DNA of 64,000 bases from Pleionea sp. CnH1-48 (GTDB taxonomy: Bacteria > Pseudomonadota > Gammaproteobacteria > Enterobacterales > Kangiellaceae), in the NCBI RefSeq assembly GCF_024124665.1, contig NZ_JAMXSB010000005.1:1-64000 (forward strand), given 5' to 3'. This document shows positions 34,474-44,623 of the stretch, piece after piece. A program made the position numbers and the translations under genes. Within the stretch, counting starts at the first letter, position 1, and each line of letters opens with the position of its first letter. The notes under the pieces were generated by a model. It saw nothing but the letters and a program-made list of their open reading frames with translations, was not told the DNA's origin and ran no database searches.

Positions 34474-35295
34474 TTAAGAGGCTTTCCGATGCTTGTTAAT
34501 GGTATCGTAAGCCGACTGAATCTGTTGTGTTTTTTCGGTTGCCAGTTTAATCATCTCTTCTGGCAAACCTTTAGCAACCAGTTTATCAGGATGATTTTGC
34601 GACATTAAACGACGATACGCCTTTTTAACTTCAGCATCACTAGCACTCGGTTCAATATCCAGTAACTTGTAAGCTTGTTCCAGATCGTGTTGTGGGGTCA
34701 CGGCATAACCACCAGCCTGATGATGCTGATAGTTCGCCTGTTGTTGATAAAAATACAATTGCGCCTGAACGAGTGCGATCAATCGCTCTACAAAAATACG
34801 GCCAAAACCTAATTCGGTTGCCATGGCCAAGAGTAATTGTTTTTCGGCTTCATGGATTTGCCCATCGGCAAAAGCAGACTGGATCTGAATTTCAAGAAAC
34901 ATCTGTTTAATATCACGACGGCGTGCAGTAACAGCTGCAAATTGACGCAAGGTTTTGCGCCAGTCAAAGTGCTCTTCTTTCCCTTGCTGAAACAGACCAA
35001 TGGCACTTTGTTTCATCCCATCGTTCAGCCCAAGACGCTCCATCACACGTCGTGCATTTTCAATTTCTTGTTCGCTAACATGACCGTCGGCTTTTGCCAG
35101 ACGCCCCATTAGCGTAAAGGTAGCATTAAAAAATTCGGATTGGATCTGGGCTTGCTCAGACTCGGTCACCGGATTAAAGTTTTGGCTCATGCCAGAATCA
35201 AACTTATAGCCGATGTAAAAACCGATCAATGCACCAATTGGGCCTGCAACCAAAGCGCCAAGCACTCCACCTAGTATTCTTCCCCCCCAGTTCAT
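34474..35295 (-). CDS. djlA: Membrane-anchored DnaJ-like co-chaperone
   Basis: A 273-residue protein: a Gly-rich membrane segment at the N-terminus (GGRILGGVLGALVAGPIGALIGFYIGY), a TerB-like helical domain (~55-170) and a C-terminal J domain with HPD in MSQNHPDKLVAKG. The architecture is that of DjlA, which stimulates DnaK at the inner membrane and in E. coli affects capsule signalling. Its start overlaps the murU stop by 4 bases, so it is the third gene of amgK-murU-djlA. Confidence 0.93.
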   Translation of the reverse strand: MNWGGRILGGVLGALVAGPIGALIGFYIGYKFDSGMSQNFNPVTESEQAQIQSEFFNATFTLMGRLAKADGHVSEQEIENARRVMERLGLNDGMKQSAIGLFQQGKEEHFDWRKTLRQFAAVTARRRDIKQMFLEIQIQSAFADGQIHEAEKQLLLAMATELGFGRIFVERLIALVQAQLYFYQQQANYQHHQAGGYAVTPQHDLEQAYKLLDIEPSASDAEVKKAYRRLMSQNHPDKLVAKGLPEEMIKLATEKTQQIQSAYDTINKHRKAS

Positions 35296-35969
35296 GAACC
35301 GTGAGTCTCCTGTAATATCTGTTGATTGAGTTGCTCAAGTCGCTGTGGTGTACCTATATCGTGCCATACACCTTCATAAAGCTGACCAGAAATGTGTTGC
35401 TGCAACATCTGTTGTCTAAGAATGGGCCCCAATGGCAAGACACTGCCTGCTTCATAATTGGCAAACATCTGCGGATGATAAAGACCAAGACCAGCATAGG
35501 TATATTTAGGCAAATCGGTAGAATTCAAGACGCCATCGCGCAGAGCAAAGTCACCTTCTGGGTGCTGCTCTGGGTTGGGCACAACAATTAAATGAGCATA
35601 TTGAGTGTTTTTTGACATCAAAGTCGAAAAATCAAAGTCCGTAAAGACATCACCGTTAACCAGAATAAACTCCTGGCTCCCTAACAGAGGTAATGCCTGA
35701 ATAATCGCACCCGCTGTCTCAAGGGGATAGGGTTCACGCGAGTATTCGATGTTAAGTCCATAACGCTGACCATTGCCGAGTGTCTGTTCTATTTGCTCAG
35801 CAAGATGGGCGGTATTAATCACAACATCTTTTACACCCGCTGTTGCCAGTCCATCAAGATGATGCTCTATCAGGCTCTGTTTGCCAACTTTAAGCAATGG
35901 CTTAGGTGTGTGCTCGGTTAGAGGCAACATACGTTTGCCAAAACCTGCAGCGAGGATCAGCGCCTTCAC
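35292..35969 (-). CDS. murU: N-acetylmuramate-1-phosphate uridylyltransferase
   Basis: A 225-residue nucleotidyltransferase: N-terminal LAAGFGKRMLPLTEHTPKPLL (the NTP-binding loop), then NGDVFTDFD with the metal-binding Asp pair and a left-over GLGLYHP sugar region. In Pseudomonas MurU makes UDP-MurNAc from MurNAc-1-phosphate in the cell-wall recycling bypass, which lowers fosfomycin sensitivity. The role is inferred from its pairing with amgK, with which it overlaps by 4 bases. Confidence 0.9.
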   Translation of the reverse strand: MKALILAAGFGKRMLPLTEHTPKPLLKVGKQSLIEHHLDGLATAGVKDVVINTAHLAEQIEQTLGNGQRYGLNIEYSREPYPLETAGAIIQALPLLGSQEFILVNGDVFTDFDFSTLMSKNTQYAHLIVVPNPEQHPEGDFALRDGVLNSTDLPKYTYAGLGLYHPQMFANYEAGSVLPLGPILRQQMLQQHISGQLYEGVWHDIGTPQRLEQLNQQILQETHGS

Positions 35970-36982
35970 GATAGCTCATACCCAGCAAGATCGGCTTGTT
36001 TGAACAATGGCATCAAGCGTTGTTCAAACCATTCACGAATCTCACTAAATTCAGGATACATTGCTAACATTTGGACAATGTAGGCGAGTGTCCGCGGGAT
36101 GTCTTGAATGTATTGATCTTTGTTATCTCTGTGCAGCAAACGCGCAAAAATACCCGCAGCTTTTAAGTGCCGCTGCATCCCCATCCAGTCAAAGTCTTTT
36201 ATAAGTTGCTCTCTCTCAGGTAAAACAATGCCGCTTTTCTTCGCTCGTTGTGCGTAATAATCGACCCACTCCAGCTGTTTAGCTCTTGGCCAGTCGATGT
36301 AACAATCTTTCAGCAACGATACCATATCGTAACTGTAAGGCCCCCACACTGCATCTTGATGATCAATAATGCCGATCTGTTGCTCTGGCAACAACATCAG
36401 ATTGCGCGAATGGTAGTCTCGATGAACCAGGGTTCGAGGTTGATGATAAGCCCGATCTCTCAGTTCAATGAACCAGCGATCAAACATCTGAAAATCTTCG
36501 ATGGTTTGCTCCAGGCCAAGATGTCGAATCGCCAACCAGTCACGAAACAGGTCCATTTCATCCCACAGTTTTTCTTCGCCATAGAGTGGTAATAAAGCTT
36601 CGGCAGCGGAACTATTGGCCTGGATCTGAATCAAGCTATCAATAGCTGCAGAATATAAAGCATCCGCAGAGGTTGGGTTTAATTGAGGCAACAGCAGTTG
36701 ATCGCCAAAATCCGATAACAACATAAAGCCCTGTGCTTTATTCACGGCTTTGATCACGGGCACCTGAACACCAGCCTGTGTTAGCAGCTCAGTGGTCTGC
36801 TCGAATGCAGGAATATTTTCATGTTCAATGGGCGCATCAACAGCAATTAAAGAAGGTTGAGCTGGCCAACGAAAATAGCGGCGAAAACTGGCATCGCCAG
36901 AGACTGGCTCCAACTCTAGCTCCGCTTCATTAAGCGTGGAAGCTACCCATTGTTGTAACAGACTACGTCGAATATCCGGCAT
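35966..36982 (-). CDS. amgK: N-acetylmuramate/N-acetylglucosamine kinase
   Basis: A 338-residue aminoglycoside-phosphotransferase-fold kinase. LVHRDYHSRNLML carries the catalytic Asp and Asn, IGIIDHQDAVWGPYSYDMVSLLKD the metal-binding Asp. AmgK phosphorylates recycled MurNAc and GlcNAc at C1. The placement beside lptD on the opposite strand matches the order seen in pseudomonads, where amgK-murU form the recycling route. First gene of the amgK-murU-djlA operon. Confidence 0.9.
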   Translation of the reverse strand: MPDIRRSLLQQWVASTLNEAELELEPVSGDASFRRYFRWPAQPSLIAVDAPIEHENIPAFEQTTELLTQAGVQVPVIKAVNKAQGFMLLSDFGDQLLLPQLNPTSADALYSAAIDSLIQIQANSSAAEALLPLYGEEKLWDEMDLFRDWLAIRHLGLEQTIEDFQMFDRWFIELRDRAYHQPRTLVHRDYHSRNLMLLPEQQIGIIDHQDAVWGPYSYDMVSLLKDCYIDWPRAKQLEWVDYYAQRAKKSGIVLPEREQLIKDFDWMGMQRHLKAAGIFARLLHRDNKDQYIQDIPRTLAYIVQMLAMYPEFSEIREWFEQRLMPLFKQADLAGYELS

Positions 36983-37349
36983 ACATCATCATCCGATAAA
37001 AGATTAAAAAACAATCGATAAACAGGAGCACCATGAATTCACTGCAAAGAAGATAACGCTAAGAACGCCTTAAGCCATCGGCTTCACAGAGAACCTGAAC
37101 ATTCGGGTCGGCCTGCTGCCATCGCTGGAGACTTTATTACAAATGAGTCCCCACAATCAGGTCATTTTGCTTTATCATACGCGACTTTAGGCTTGTATTA
37201 GCGGCAGTCAAATGTATATCCGTCGCTTTTCAAAGCGCAGGAGTATCGGCTACCGCCCCAGTGACTTAGTCTATCTAAGCTTAGGGGACTCGCTTACCGT
37301 CTAGATGCACTTTGAAATACTTTGGGTATAGTATTTACTTTATCGATAT
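36983..37349. other. Divergent intergenic region amgK / lptD
   Basis: 367 bases between two divergent operons, so it must hold both promoters. I see no reading frame. A self-complementary stretch, CTTAG-TCTAT-CTAAG near 37266-37280, and CGCTTTTCAAAGCG near 37224 could fold in RNA. I could not identify a convincing sigma-E site for lptD. Confidence 0.5.
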
Positions 37350-39803
37350 ATGAAAAAATCAAAACAACCATTATTCTATCGTATCGTCTGGGCCTCAACG
37401 GCATTGGCTTCTGCGCCACTGCTGGCGCAAACCACAACGACCGCTGCCGATAATAAACAGGCGTCGGAGCAATGTCGAGCAAATTCCAGTTTGCCCGATT
37501 GCCAGTCGAATTCCCTCAAGCAACCATCAAAAGCAGGCTCACGCCTGACCCAGCAACAATGGTTGCAACGAAACTTTTTGCCTCCGTTGGGTTGCCCATT
37601 GCCCGCACCGCCCGTATCAGAAACGCCGACTTCAACGGCCGTCAAACAGGCAGCGGACGATCTTTATAAACTCACCGCAGAAAAAGTGACTTCTTCCAAT
37701 CAGCAACAAGTTGTTGTTGAAGGAGACGTAGAACTTAAAAGCGCGCAGATGACGATTCGCGCAGGCGCCCTGACCATGGATCGACAGTCCAGCGACTTTT
37801 CTGCCACGGATAAAATTCTGGTAGAAACCGACAGCGCTCTGATTGCCGCCGATAAAGCCGAAGGCAACTCTGAGACTCAGGAAGCCAAATTACACAATAC
37901 TCAGTTTCGATTGTTTGAACATGGTGGCAATGGAAAAGCCGAATTAATTCAGGTAGACAGCCAGCAAATGATGAATTTGCAGGACTTAACGTTTACCACC
38001 TGCCCTCAAGGTGACGAAAGCTGGCGTTTCAATGCTTCAGAACTCGACATAGACACCGAAGAAGGTTGGGGAGAAGCTTATCACCTGTGGCTCAAGCTGG
38101 GCGAAGTGCCAGTTTTTTATCTGCCTTACTTACAGTTTCCGGTCGATGATCGACGTCATAGTGGTTTGCTGCCACCGTCCTTCAGTAATAACTCGCGCAA
38201 TGGTACGGATATTTCGGTTCCTTTTTACTGGAATATCGCCCCTAACTACGATGCAACCTTAACCCCTCGATTTATTGATCGACGTGGTACCCAACTGGGT
38301 GTCGAGTTTCGTTATCTGACAGAAGGCAGCGAAGGCCAGGCCGATATCGAATGGTTGCCAGAAGATCGCGCGACGGTGGACGAAAGTGACCGCTGGTTGT
38401 ATCAACTCAAACATCATTCCAACTTTGGTCAACATTGGCGCTGGGATATTGATGCTGCCGGAGTAAGTGATCAGGATTACTTTCTGGATCTGGGCTCGGG
38501 TCTTTCTCAGACCAACACCGATCAGCTTAAGCGCAGCGGGCGTTTGACCTATGCCAATAACGATTTTCATGCTTATCTAGAATGGTTGCGTTACCAACCG
38601 CTGGCGCTATCGCAAGAGCCTTATCGAAAAGCCCCTCAACTGGGTTTTCAATGGCAGATCACCGAAGATGAATCTCCATTTAGCTGGAACTTACGCACCG
38701 AAAGTACTCAGTTTGATCATGTAAATACCGATCAAGTCACTGCTGTTCGTCATATTCTGCAATCCACCATGACGTATTCTTTAGCGCAGGAGTGGGGATA
38801 CCTTAAGCCGGGTCTGCAATACCATCTGGCCAAATATAGCCAAGACCAAATCACCGATCCCTTGCTTGAAGAAGATGTGAGCCTGAATGTACCCACCTTT
38901 AGCCTGGACACAGGACTGGTGTTTGGGCGAGAAGGCTCGCGTTTTTTGCAAACACTGGAACCGCGAGTGAAGTTTATTTATACCCCGTACCGTGATCAAC
39001 GCAATACCGGCATCTATGACACTCGACTACCCGAGCTGACCTATACCCAGTTATTTGCCAACAATCGATTTTCTGGTTTTGACCGCATAGGGGATACTCA
39101 GCAGATCAGCCTTGGTCTTTCCAGCCGTTTTCTGGATAAAAACACCGGAAAGCAAAAACTCAGAGTGTCTTTTGGACGTGCTTATTTTGCCGAAGATAGG
39201 CTGGTCACGCTGGATAGTGACGCGTCATCAGACGGCCCTATACTGTCGAACAAACGGGATAACTCTTCTATCCTCACTGATATTGAGTGGAATTTGAACG
39301 ATTATCTAAAGTTCCGCACAGGATTGCTCTACAACTCGGATGAACAGTTTACTGAGCGCGGTTTCTTTGGCCTCCAATATGAACCGAAAGACAATCTTGT
39401 GGTCAATGTGACACATAGATATCGAAATCAACAAGATCCGGCAGAACCAGCAGATCCAACCAAGAGAATACGTTCGAGGCAAAGTGATATCTCTTTTGCC
39501 GTCCCCGTATCGGATAAATGGTCACTCTATGGTCGCTGGAACTATGATTGGGTTAATGTGCGGGACATTGAAATCTTTGCTGGCTTTGAGTATGAATCCT
39601 GTTGTTGGGCCATACGTCTGGTAAAGCGACGGTATCTAAATATACGTCTGGACTCAAAAGGGGATAAAATCCCTGGTCAGAATCCATTTAACAATGATAT
39701 CTTCTTACAGTTTGTCTTTAAGGGCCTTGGTAGTGCAGGCCAGAAGAAAGCCTCAAACTTACTGGAAGAAGGTATTCAGGGATTTGAAGATCCCTACAAA
39801 TAA
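37350..39803 (+). CDS. lptD: LPS-assembly outer-membrane protein LptD
   Basis: An 817-residue protein with a signal peptide cut near LLAQ. An N-terminal OstA jellyroll (~105-230) is followed by a long beta-barrel. The late ESCCWAIRL, near residue 750, is the conserved Cys-Cys pair that, with N-terminal cysteines (EQC, PDC, GC), forms the inter-domain disulfides needed for function. With LptE it inserts lipopolysaccharide into the outer leaflet. It starts the lptD-surA-pdxA-rsmA run, with 29 bases to surA. No ribosome site is obvious. Confidence 0.96.
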   Translation: MKKSKQPLFYRIVWASTALASAPLLAQTTTTAADNKQASEQCRANSSLPDCQSNSLKQPSKAGSRLTQQQWLQRNFLPPLGCPLPAPPVSETPTSTAVKQAADDLYKLTAEKVTSSNQQQVVVEGDVELKSAQMTIRAGALTMDRQSSDFSATDKILVETDSALIAADKAEGNSETQEAKLHNTQFRLFEHGGNGKAELIQVDSQQMMNLQDLTFTTCPQGDESWRFNASELDIDTEEGWGEAYHLWLKLGEVPVFYLPYLQFPVDDRRHSGLLPPSFSNNSRNGTDISVPFYWNIAPNYDATLTPRFIDRRGTQLGVEFRYLTEGSEGQADIEWLPEDRATVDESDRWLYQLKHHSNFGQHWRWDIDAAGVSDQDYFLDLGSGLSQTNTDQLKRSGRLTYANNDFHAYLEWLRYQPLALSQEPYRKAPQLGFQWQITEDESPFSWNLRTESTQFDHVNTDQVTAVRHILQSTMTYSLAQEWGYLKPGLQYHLAKYSQDQITDPLLEEDVSLNVPTFSLDTGLVFGREGSRFLQTLEPRVKFIYTPYRDQRNTGIYDTRLPELTYTQLFANNRFSGFDRIGDTQQISLGLSSRFLDKNTGKQKLRVSFGRAYFAEDRLVTLDSDASSDGPILSNKRDNSSILTDIEWNLNDYLKFRTGLLYNSDEQFTERGFFGLQYEPKDNLVVNVTHRYRNQQDPAEPADPTKRIRSRQSDISFAVPVSDKWSLYGRWNYDWVNVRDIEIFAGFEYESCCWAIRLVKRRYLNIRLDSKGDKIPGQNPFNNDIFLQFVFKGLGSAGQKKASNLLEEGIQGFEDPYK

Positions 39804-39832
39804 CAACCGTGCAGTAACTATTGGAAACAGTG

Positions 39833-41128
39833 ATGAAGAAGATTGTAACCTTGTTAGTCGTCAGTGTACTGACCACAATAACCTCGCTTGTTCAGGCCGA
39901 GCCGCAAAAGCTTGATGAAATTATCGCGATGGTTGAGAAAGACGTGATTCTGCGCAGCGAGTTGACGCGCAAACTCAATGAAATTACGACTCAGGCCCAA
40001 AAGCGGGGGCAGCCTCTCCCTCCTTCTTCACTGTTGCAACAACAAATACTCGAGCGCATGATTCTGGACTCTTTGCAATTGCAGATGGCCAAACGCGCAG
40101 GTGTTCGTATTAGCGAGCAGGAGCTCAACGCCGCCGTTCAACGTATTGCCGAGCAAAACAATATGACGTTAGAGCAGCTGCGAATCGAGATGGCAGAAAA
40201 AGAAGGCATTGACTTCGAACTGTTTCGTGAAGATCTGCGCAAAGAAATCATGACCCAACGTGTACGTCGTGGCCATGTATCTCGCCGTATCAAAATCAGC
40301 GAGCGAGACGTTGATAATATGGTCCAACTGATTGACGCCGAAGGCTCAGAGAAAATTCAGTACCGTCTAGGGCACATCCTGCTTCCCATCAAAAACTCGA
40401 CGGATCCTCAGTCGATTCAGGAAGCTCGAGACAAAGCCGAAAACCTCATCAAAGATTTGCGCGCTGGCGCAGACTTTGCTCAAACAGCCATTGCTCATTC
40501 GTCGGGCCAGAATGCCCTGCAAGGTGGTGATTTTGGCTGGCGTTCAGCAGCAGAGTTGCCCTCACTGTTCGTTGCCTCAACCAAAGCTCTTGAAATCGGT
40601 GGTATCAGTGAAGCACTACGCAGCGGCAGCGGCTTCCACATTTTGAAGCTGCTAGATAAACGAGGCGAGCAGGTGCATCTGGTAGATCAGGTCAAGGCAC
40701 GTCATATTTTGTTATCGCCGAATGCCATCATGACCGAAGCTCAAGCAGAGGCCAAAATTAAAGACATTCGCCAAAAAATTCTCGACGGTGCAGACTTTGA
40801 AGAGCTGGCCAAAGAACACTCTGCCGATAAAGGCAGCGCCAACCTTGGTGGCGACTTAGGTTGGAGTGAGCCAGCTAAGTATGTAGGTCCTTTTAAAACC
40901 GCTGTACAGACTTTGCCATTGAATGAGTTAAGTGAGCCGGTTAAAACTCAATTTGGATTCCACATTATTGAAGTATTGGAGCGTCGCTCTAACGACCAGA
41001 CGAAAGAAAAGAAACGTGAACAGGCACGCCGTATTTTGCATTCACGCAAATTTGACGAAGAAGTTGAAGCCTGGTTACAAGAAATCCGCGACACTTCTTA
41101 TGTAGAAATTCTATTTGAATTCGAATAA
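39833..41128 (+). CDS. surA: Periplasmic chaperone / peptidyl-prolyl isomerase SurA
   Basis: About 431 residues from the ATG at 39833 (GGAA is 6 bases ahead), with a signal peptide ending at VQA. The N-terminal chaperone domain (DEIIAMVEKDVILRSEL) precedes two parvulin domains: YRLGHILLPIKN...GGDFGWR and VKARHILLSPNA...GGDLGWSEP. SurA escorts barrel proteins such as LptD to the Bam complex. It is followed 4 bases later by pdxA. Confidence 0.96.
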   Translation: MKKIVTLLVVSVLTTITSLVQAEPQKLDEIIAMVEKDVILRSELTRKLNEITTQAQKRGQPLPPSSLLQQQILERMILDSLQLQMAKRAGVRISEQELNAAVQRIAEQNNMTLEQLRIEMAEKEGIDFELFREDLRKEIMTQRVRRGHVSRRIKISERDVDNMVQLIDAEGSEKIQYRLGHILLPIKNSTDPQSIQEARDKAENLIKDLRAGADFAQTAIAHSSGQNALQGGDFGWRSAAELPSLFVASTKALEIGGISEALRSGSGFHILKLLDKRGEQVHLVDQVKARHILLSPNAIMTEAQAEAKIKDIRQKILDGADFEELAKEHSADKGSANLGGDLGWSEPAKYVGPFKTAVQTLPLNELSEPVKTQFGFHIIEVLERRSNDQTKEKKREQARRILHSRKFDEEVEAWLQEIRDTSYVEILFEFE

Positions 41129-41132
41129 TTCA

Positions 41133-42122
41133 ATGGAGTCCACTCCTACTCTGGTCATCACCAGTGGAGAGCCTTCGGGGATTGGTCCCGAAGTCTCTCT
41201 TAAAGCCCTGACTCACCAATCTCTCAATGCACGATGCCTAGTTCTAGGCGATCAGGATTTACTCCAACAAACGGCCAAAGCTGCCAAACTGTCGGCACAA
41301 ATTATCCCTGTTACCCATGTTGATGAAGTTCCGAAACATAACCCAGAACACATTTATGTCCTTCACCACCCACTGAGCTCTCCCAACATTCCAGGCGAAC
41401 TCAATGTTGATAACGCATCTTATGTGTTAGGTCTGCTAAAACATGCCCATCAACTAGCTATGAGTGGCGATGTTGACGGGATTGTTACTGCCCCTGTCCA
41501 CAAAGGCATTATCAACGATGCCGGAGAGGCTTTTACTGGGCACACGGAGTTTTTCGCGCAACACAGCGGCAAAGACAAAGTGGTGATGATGCTCGCCTGC
41601 GACGCTATGCGCGTGGCTTTAGTTACCACACACCACCCCTTAAAAGACGTCGCTCAACGAGTGACTCAAGGCGAAGTCGAGTTGGTTATCAAATTGTGTG
41701 TTGAAGGTTTACAACAGTTAGGCATCAAAACTCCTAACATCAAAGTGTGCGGCCTAAATCCCCATGCTGGCGAAGGCGGACATCTGGGTGATGAAGAACA
41801 ACGTTTTATAACGCCCGCATTACAAAACCTGCAACATCTGCCAGCGAACATTTCTGGCCCTTTTCCTGCCGACACTCTGTTCAACCAACAGACATTAAAG
41901 AATACGGATTTATTTCTGGGCATGTATCATGATCAGGTCTTACCCGTTATTAAGTTCGCAAGCTTTGGGCAATGTGCCAATGTCACCCTTGGATTACCCT
42001 ATTTACGAACCTCTGTAGACCATGGCACCGCATTAAATATTGCCGCCTCCTATCAAGCCGATGCAGGAAGCATGGAATATGCGTTAAAATATGCCATACA
42101 GGCTTGCCAATCTTTATCCTAA
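41133..42122 (+). CDS. pdxA: 4-hydroxythreonine-4-phosphate dehydrogenase
   Basis: About 329 residues from the ATG at 41133; a TTG 6 codons earlier would overlap surA. TSGEPSGIGPEVSLK, the metal-binding GHTEFFAQ, CGLNPHAGEGGHLG and GMYHDQVLPVIK are typical of PdxA. It acts in the deoxyxylulose-5-phosphate-dependent route to pyridoxal phosphate. It lies between surA and rsmA, as in many gammaproteobacteria. Confidence 0.96.
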   Translation: MESTPTLVITSGEPSGIGPEVSLKALTHQSLNARCLVLGDQDLLQQTAKAAKLSAQIIPVTHVDEVPKHNPEHIYVLHHPLSSPNIPGELNVDNASYVLGLLKHAHQLAMSGDVDGIVTAPVHKGIINDAGEAFTGHTEFFAQHSGKDKVVMMLACDAMRVALVTTHHPLKDVAQRVTQGEVELVIKLCVEGLQQLGIKTPNIKVCGLNPHAGEGGHLGDEEQRFITPALQNLQHLPANISGPFPADTLFNQQTLKNTDLFLGMYHDQVLPVIKFASFGQCANVTLGLPYLRTSVDHGTALNIAASYQADAGSMEYALKYAIQACQSLS

Positions 42123-42134
42123 CTTAGAGCATTT

Positions 42135-42932
42135 ATGAAACCTATTCATCATCAGGCGCGTAAGCGCTTCGGGCAGAACTTCTTACATGATCCCCAAGTG
42201 ATTGGGCGTATTGTCGCCAGCATTAACCCCAAAGATGGGGATAATATTGTCGAAATCGGTCCTGGTCCCGGCGCACTCACCCGACCCATTCTGCAAAAAG
42301 CCAAGCGAATGCGAGCAATTGAGTTAGATCGTGATGTGATCCCAAAACTTAAGATGTTCTGTTTTGGCGATGGTGAGCTGGACATCATTGAATCCGATGC
42401 GCTCAAAATTGATTTTGCCGAGCTAGCCGATGGCCCTGGCTCCCTGCGCGTAATAGGCAACCTACCTTACAATATTTCGACCCCACTCATGTTTCGTCTA
42501 TTTGAACAAATAGCCTACATTAAAGACATGCACTTTATGCTGCAAAAAGAAGTGGTAGAAAGGCTTGTCGCCGTGCCGGGCACCAAGGACTATGGCCGTC
42601 TGAGCATCATGACGCAATATTATTGCCAGGCCAATCTGTTGTTTATTGTTAAACCAGGCGCTTTTAATCCACCGCCTAAGGTGGATTCAGCCATTGTTCG
42701 ACTCGAGCCCAAAAAAGACGCCAAGTTTATTGAAACCGACGTTAAGTTGCTCAATCGAATCGTCACTTCAGCATTTAACCTGCGCCGCAAGACCATTCGC
42801 AACAGCTTAAAAGAGTTTCTTAGTGAAGAGGATTTTGAGCAGCTGGACCTTAACAGCAAAGAACGTGCAGAAAATTTAGACCTTCCAACCTTTATTCGTA
42901 TTACCGAGTGGGTAAAAAATCGACAGCAATAA
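42135..42932 (+). CDS. rsmA: 16S rRNA dimethyladenosine transferase
   Basis: A 265-residue SAM-dependent enzyme. KRFGQNFLHD opens it, EIGPGPGALT binds SAM, and the catalytic NLPYNIS motif is present. It dimethylates two adjacent adenines near the 3' end of 16S rRNA. The apaG-apaH genes that often follow are absent; a barrel protein gene follows instead. Confidence 0.97.
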   Translation: MKPIHHQARKRFGQNFLHDPQVIGRIVASINPKDGDNIVEIGPGPGALTRPILQKAKRMRAIELDRDVIPKLKMFCFGDGELDIIESDALKIDFAELADGPGSLRVIGNLPYNISTPLMFRLFEQIAYIKDMHFMLQKEVVERLVAVPGTKDYGRLSIMTQYYCQANLLFIVKPGAFNPPPKVDSAIVRLEPKKDAKFIETDVKLLNRIVTSAFNLRRKTIRNSLKEFLSEEDFEQLDLNSKERAENLDLPTFIRITEWVKNRQQ

Positions 42933-43030
42933 TCTCAGTATTCAATAATTGCAACTATTGGGATTGGCAATAGCGCCAACTGCTTGTATGTTAGCGGCAT
43001 ATCACAACAAAATAAACGAAGGTTAGATGT

Positions 43031-43621
43031 ATGTTAAAGGGTAAATGGTTATTTTCAGCATTGATCGCTGCGTCTTCACTACAAGTTGAAGCAGGAGATT
43101 GGTATACACAACTGGATATTAGTTCAACAAATCAAAAAGGATCATTGATCACATCAACGATAGACACCTCTATCATCGACGATACCAATAATTCTTTTTC
43201 GTTCTCGCTGGGCAAAGAGTTTTCTCCTTACTTCCATGCCGATATCAGCTATGGAAATGTACGCGAAATGACTCTATTTGTTGATACCTGTCCTGATGGG
43301 GCAACGTGTATCTCTGAAGGTTTTACTACGCAATGGGATTCAAAGACTTTATCGGTTTCGGCAAAGCCTAGATTGCCACTGACTGACGAATGGGCACTGT
43401 TTGCTCGCGTTGGTTATCAAAAGCAGAACTTTACTCGAACCAATGGCACGAGTAATGGCGTGGTGTATGCCACCCAGAAGTTTGAAGATCATGCCTTCAC
43501 CTGGGGTTTAGGTGCAAGCTGGAAAATGTCGAAAGACTGGGTTTGGCATCTAGAATACCACACAGCCAATGCTGATATTGACTGGACAAACTATTCTATC
43601 GGTATTCGCTCTTATTTTTAA
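43031..43621 (+). CDS. Small outer-membrane beta-barrel protein
   Basis: A 196-residue protein with a signal peptide ending at VEA, and alternating hydrophobic strands ending in GIRSYF (C-terminal Phe), typical of eight-stranded OmpA/OmpW-like barrels. Two cysteines (DTCPDGATC) could close a loop. The ligand or role is unknown. It has its own terminator at 43692. Confidence 0.75.
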   Translation: MLKGKWLFSALIAASSLQVEAGDWYTQLDISSTNQKGSLITSTIDTSIIDDTNNSFSFSLGKEFSPYFHADISYGNVREMTLFVDTCPDGATCISEGFTTQWDSKTLSVSAKPRLPLTDEWALFARVGYQKQNFTRTNGTSNGVVYATQKFEDHAFTWGLGASWKMSKDWVWHLEYHTANADIDWTNYSIGIRSYF

Positions 43622-43635
43622 TCCCAGCTCCACTC

Positions 43636-43659
43636 TACCAGCGCTCCTCGGCGCTGGTA
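43636..43659. terminator. Perfect hairpin after barrel protein gene
   Basis: TACCAGCGC pairs with GCGCTGGTA around TCCTCG, 15 bases past the stop codon. No T run follows, so it may be a 3' stabiliser rather than a terminator. Confidence 0.5.
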
Positions 43660-43691
43660 ACCGCTCTACCTTATAAGCCCTCTTCTCAATT

Positions 43692-43719
43692 CGATTTGTC
43701 GAACAAATCGCTCTTTTCT
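43692..43719 (+). terminator. Terminator before pyrE
   Basis: CGATTTGT pairs with ACAAATCG around CGA and is followed by CTCTTTTCT. It probably ends the barrel-gene transcript. Confidence 0.7.
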
Positions 43720-43730
43720 GAGTAATGCAA

Positions 43731-43759
43731 CGGACACTGACGCCAATTCAGGCTATAAT
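43731..43759 (+). promoter_or_regulatory. Putative pyrE promoter
   Basis: CGGACA at 43731-43736, a 17-base spacer and a perfect TATAAT at 43754-43759. It would give a leader of roughly 75 bases before the pyrE ATG at 43842. Confidence 0.6.
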
Positions 43760-43841
43760 CGCAGCCCATTTCCTTTAAAAAGCTTTGTTCAGACTGTCCA
43801 ATGTTTGCAAAGCCATAGATTCCGGTTGTGACGAGGAACAA

Positions 43842-44486
43842 ATGTCAGATACCCAAAATCGATTTTTACAACTTGCCATCGAGCGTAATGCCTTAAAATT
43901 TGGCGAATTCACATTAAAATCAGGTCGAGTAAGTCCTTACTTCTTTAACGCGGGCTTATTCTCAGGTGGCCGCGATCTCAGCTTGTTAGGCCAATGCTAT
44001 GCCGAAACCCTGATCGAGAATAATGCCGATTTTGATATGATTTTTGGCCCAGCCTACAAAGGCATACCACTGGCCACCACAACAGCCACCTCGCTGTATC
44101 ATATAAAACAAGCTAACTACCCTGTATGTTATAACCGAAAAGAAGCTAAAACCCATGGTGAAGGCGGAAACTTGGTAGGAGCAGCGCTCAATGGTAAAGT
44201 GATGATTATCGATGATGTGATTACCGCAGGTACGGCCATTCGAGAGTCAATCGATATCATCAAGCAGCACGGTGCCGAACCAGCAGGAGTATTGGTTGCA
44301 TTGGATCGCCAGGAAAAAGGGAAAGGCGAACTATCTGCCATACAGGAAGTCGAAAAAGAATATCAACTCCCCGTTTATTCGATTGCGAACCTGAGTGGAT
44401 TGTCTGCTTATATCGCAAAAAACAAAGAGTTAGCTCAATTTAGTCAAGCAATTGAGGCATACCGCTCAGAATACGGTGTCGCCTAA
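43842..44486 (+). CDS. pyrE: Orotate phosphoribosyltransferase
   Basis: About 214 residues from the ATG at 43842, which has GAGGAACAA just ahead; an upstream start lies in the leader. [40 protein letters not shown] and the PRPP-binding [13 protein letters not shown] are diagnostic. It makes orotidine monophosphate in pyrimidine synthesis. It lies in the pyrE-slmA-coaBC-radC neighbourhood known from enterics. Confidence 0.97.
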   Translation: MSDTQNRFLQLAIERNALKFGEFTLKSGRVSPYFFNAGLFSGGRDLSLLGQCYAETLIENNADFDMIFGPAYKGIPLATTTATSLYHIKQANYPVCYNRKEAKTHGEGGNLVGAALNGKVMIIDDVITAGTAIRESIDIIKQHGAEPAGVLVALDRQEKGKGELSAIQEVEKEYQLPVYSIANLSGLSAYIAKNKELAQFSQAIEAYRSEYGVA

Positions 44487-44623
44487 CCGTAAAATACGGC
44501 CTGCATCTTCGACCACCCAACCGAGGGTGCAGCAGCTCTATGGAATACCCACTAGAGCATTGGGGTAACGCAAAAACGATTAATTTGCTACAGTTAAGTA
44601 GTAGAAAGATATCAAGGTTAATA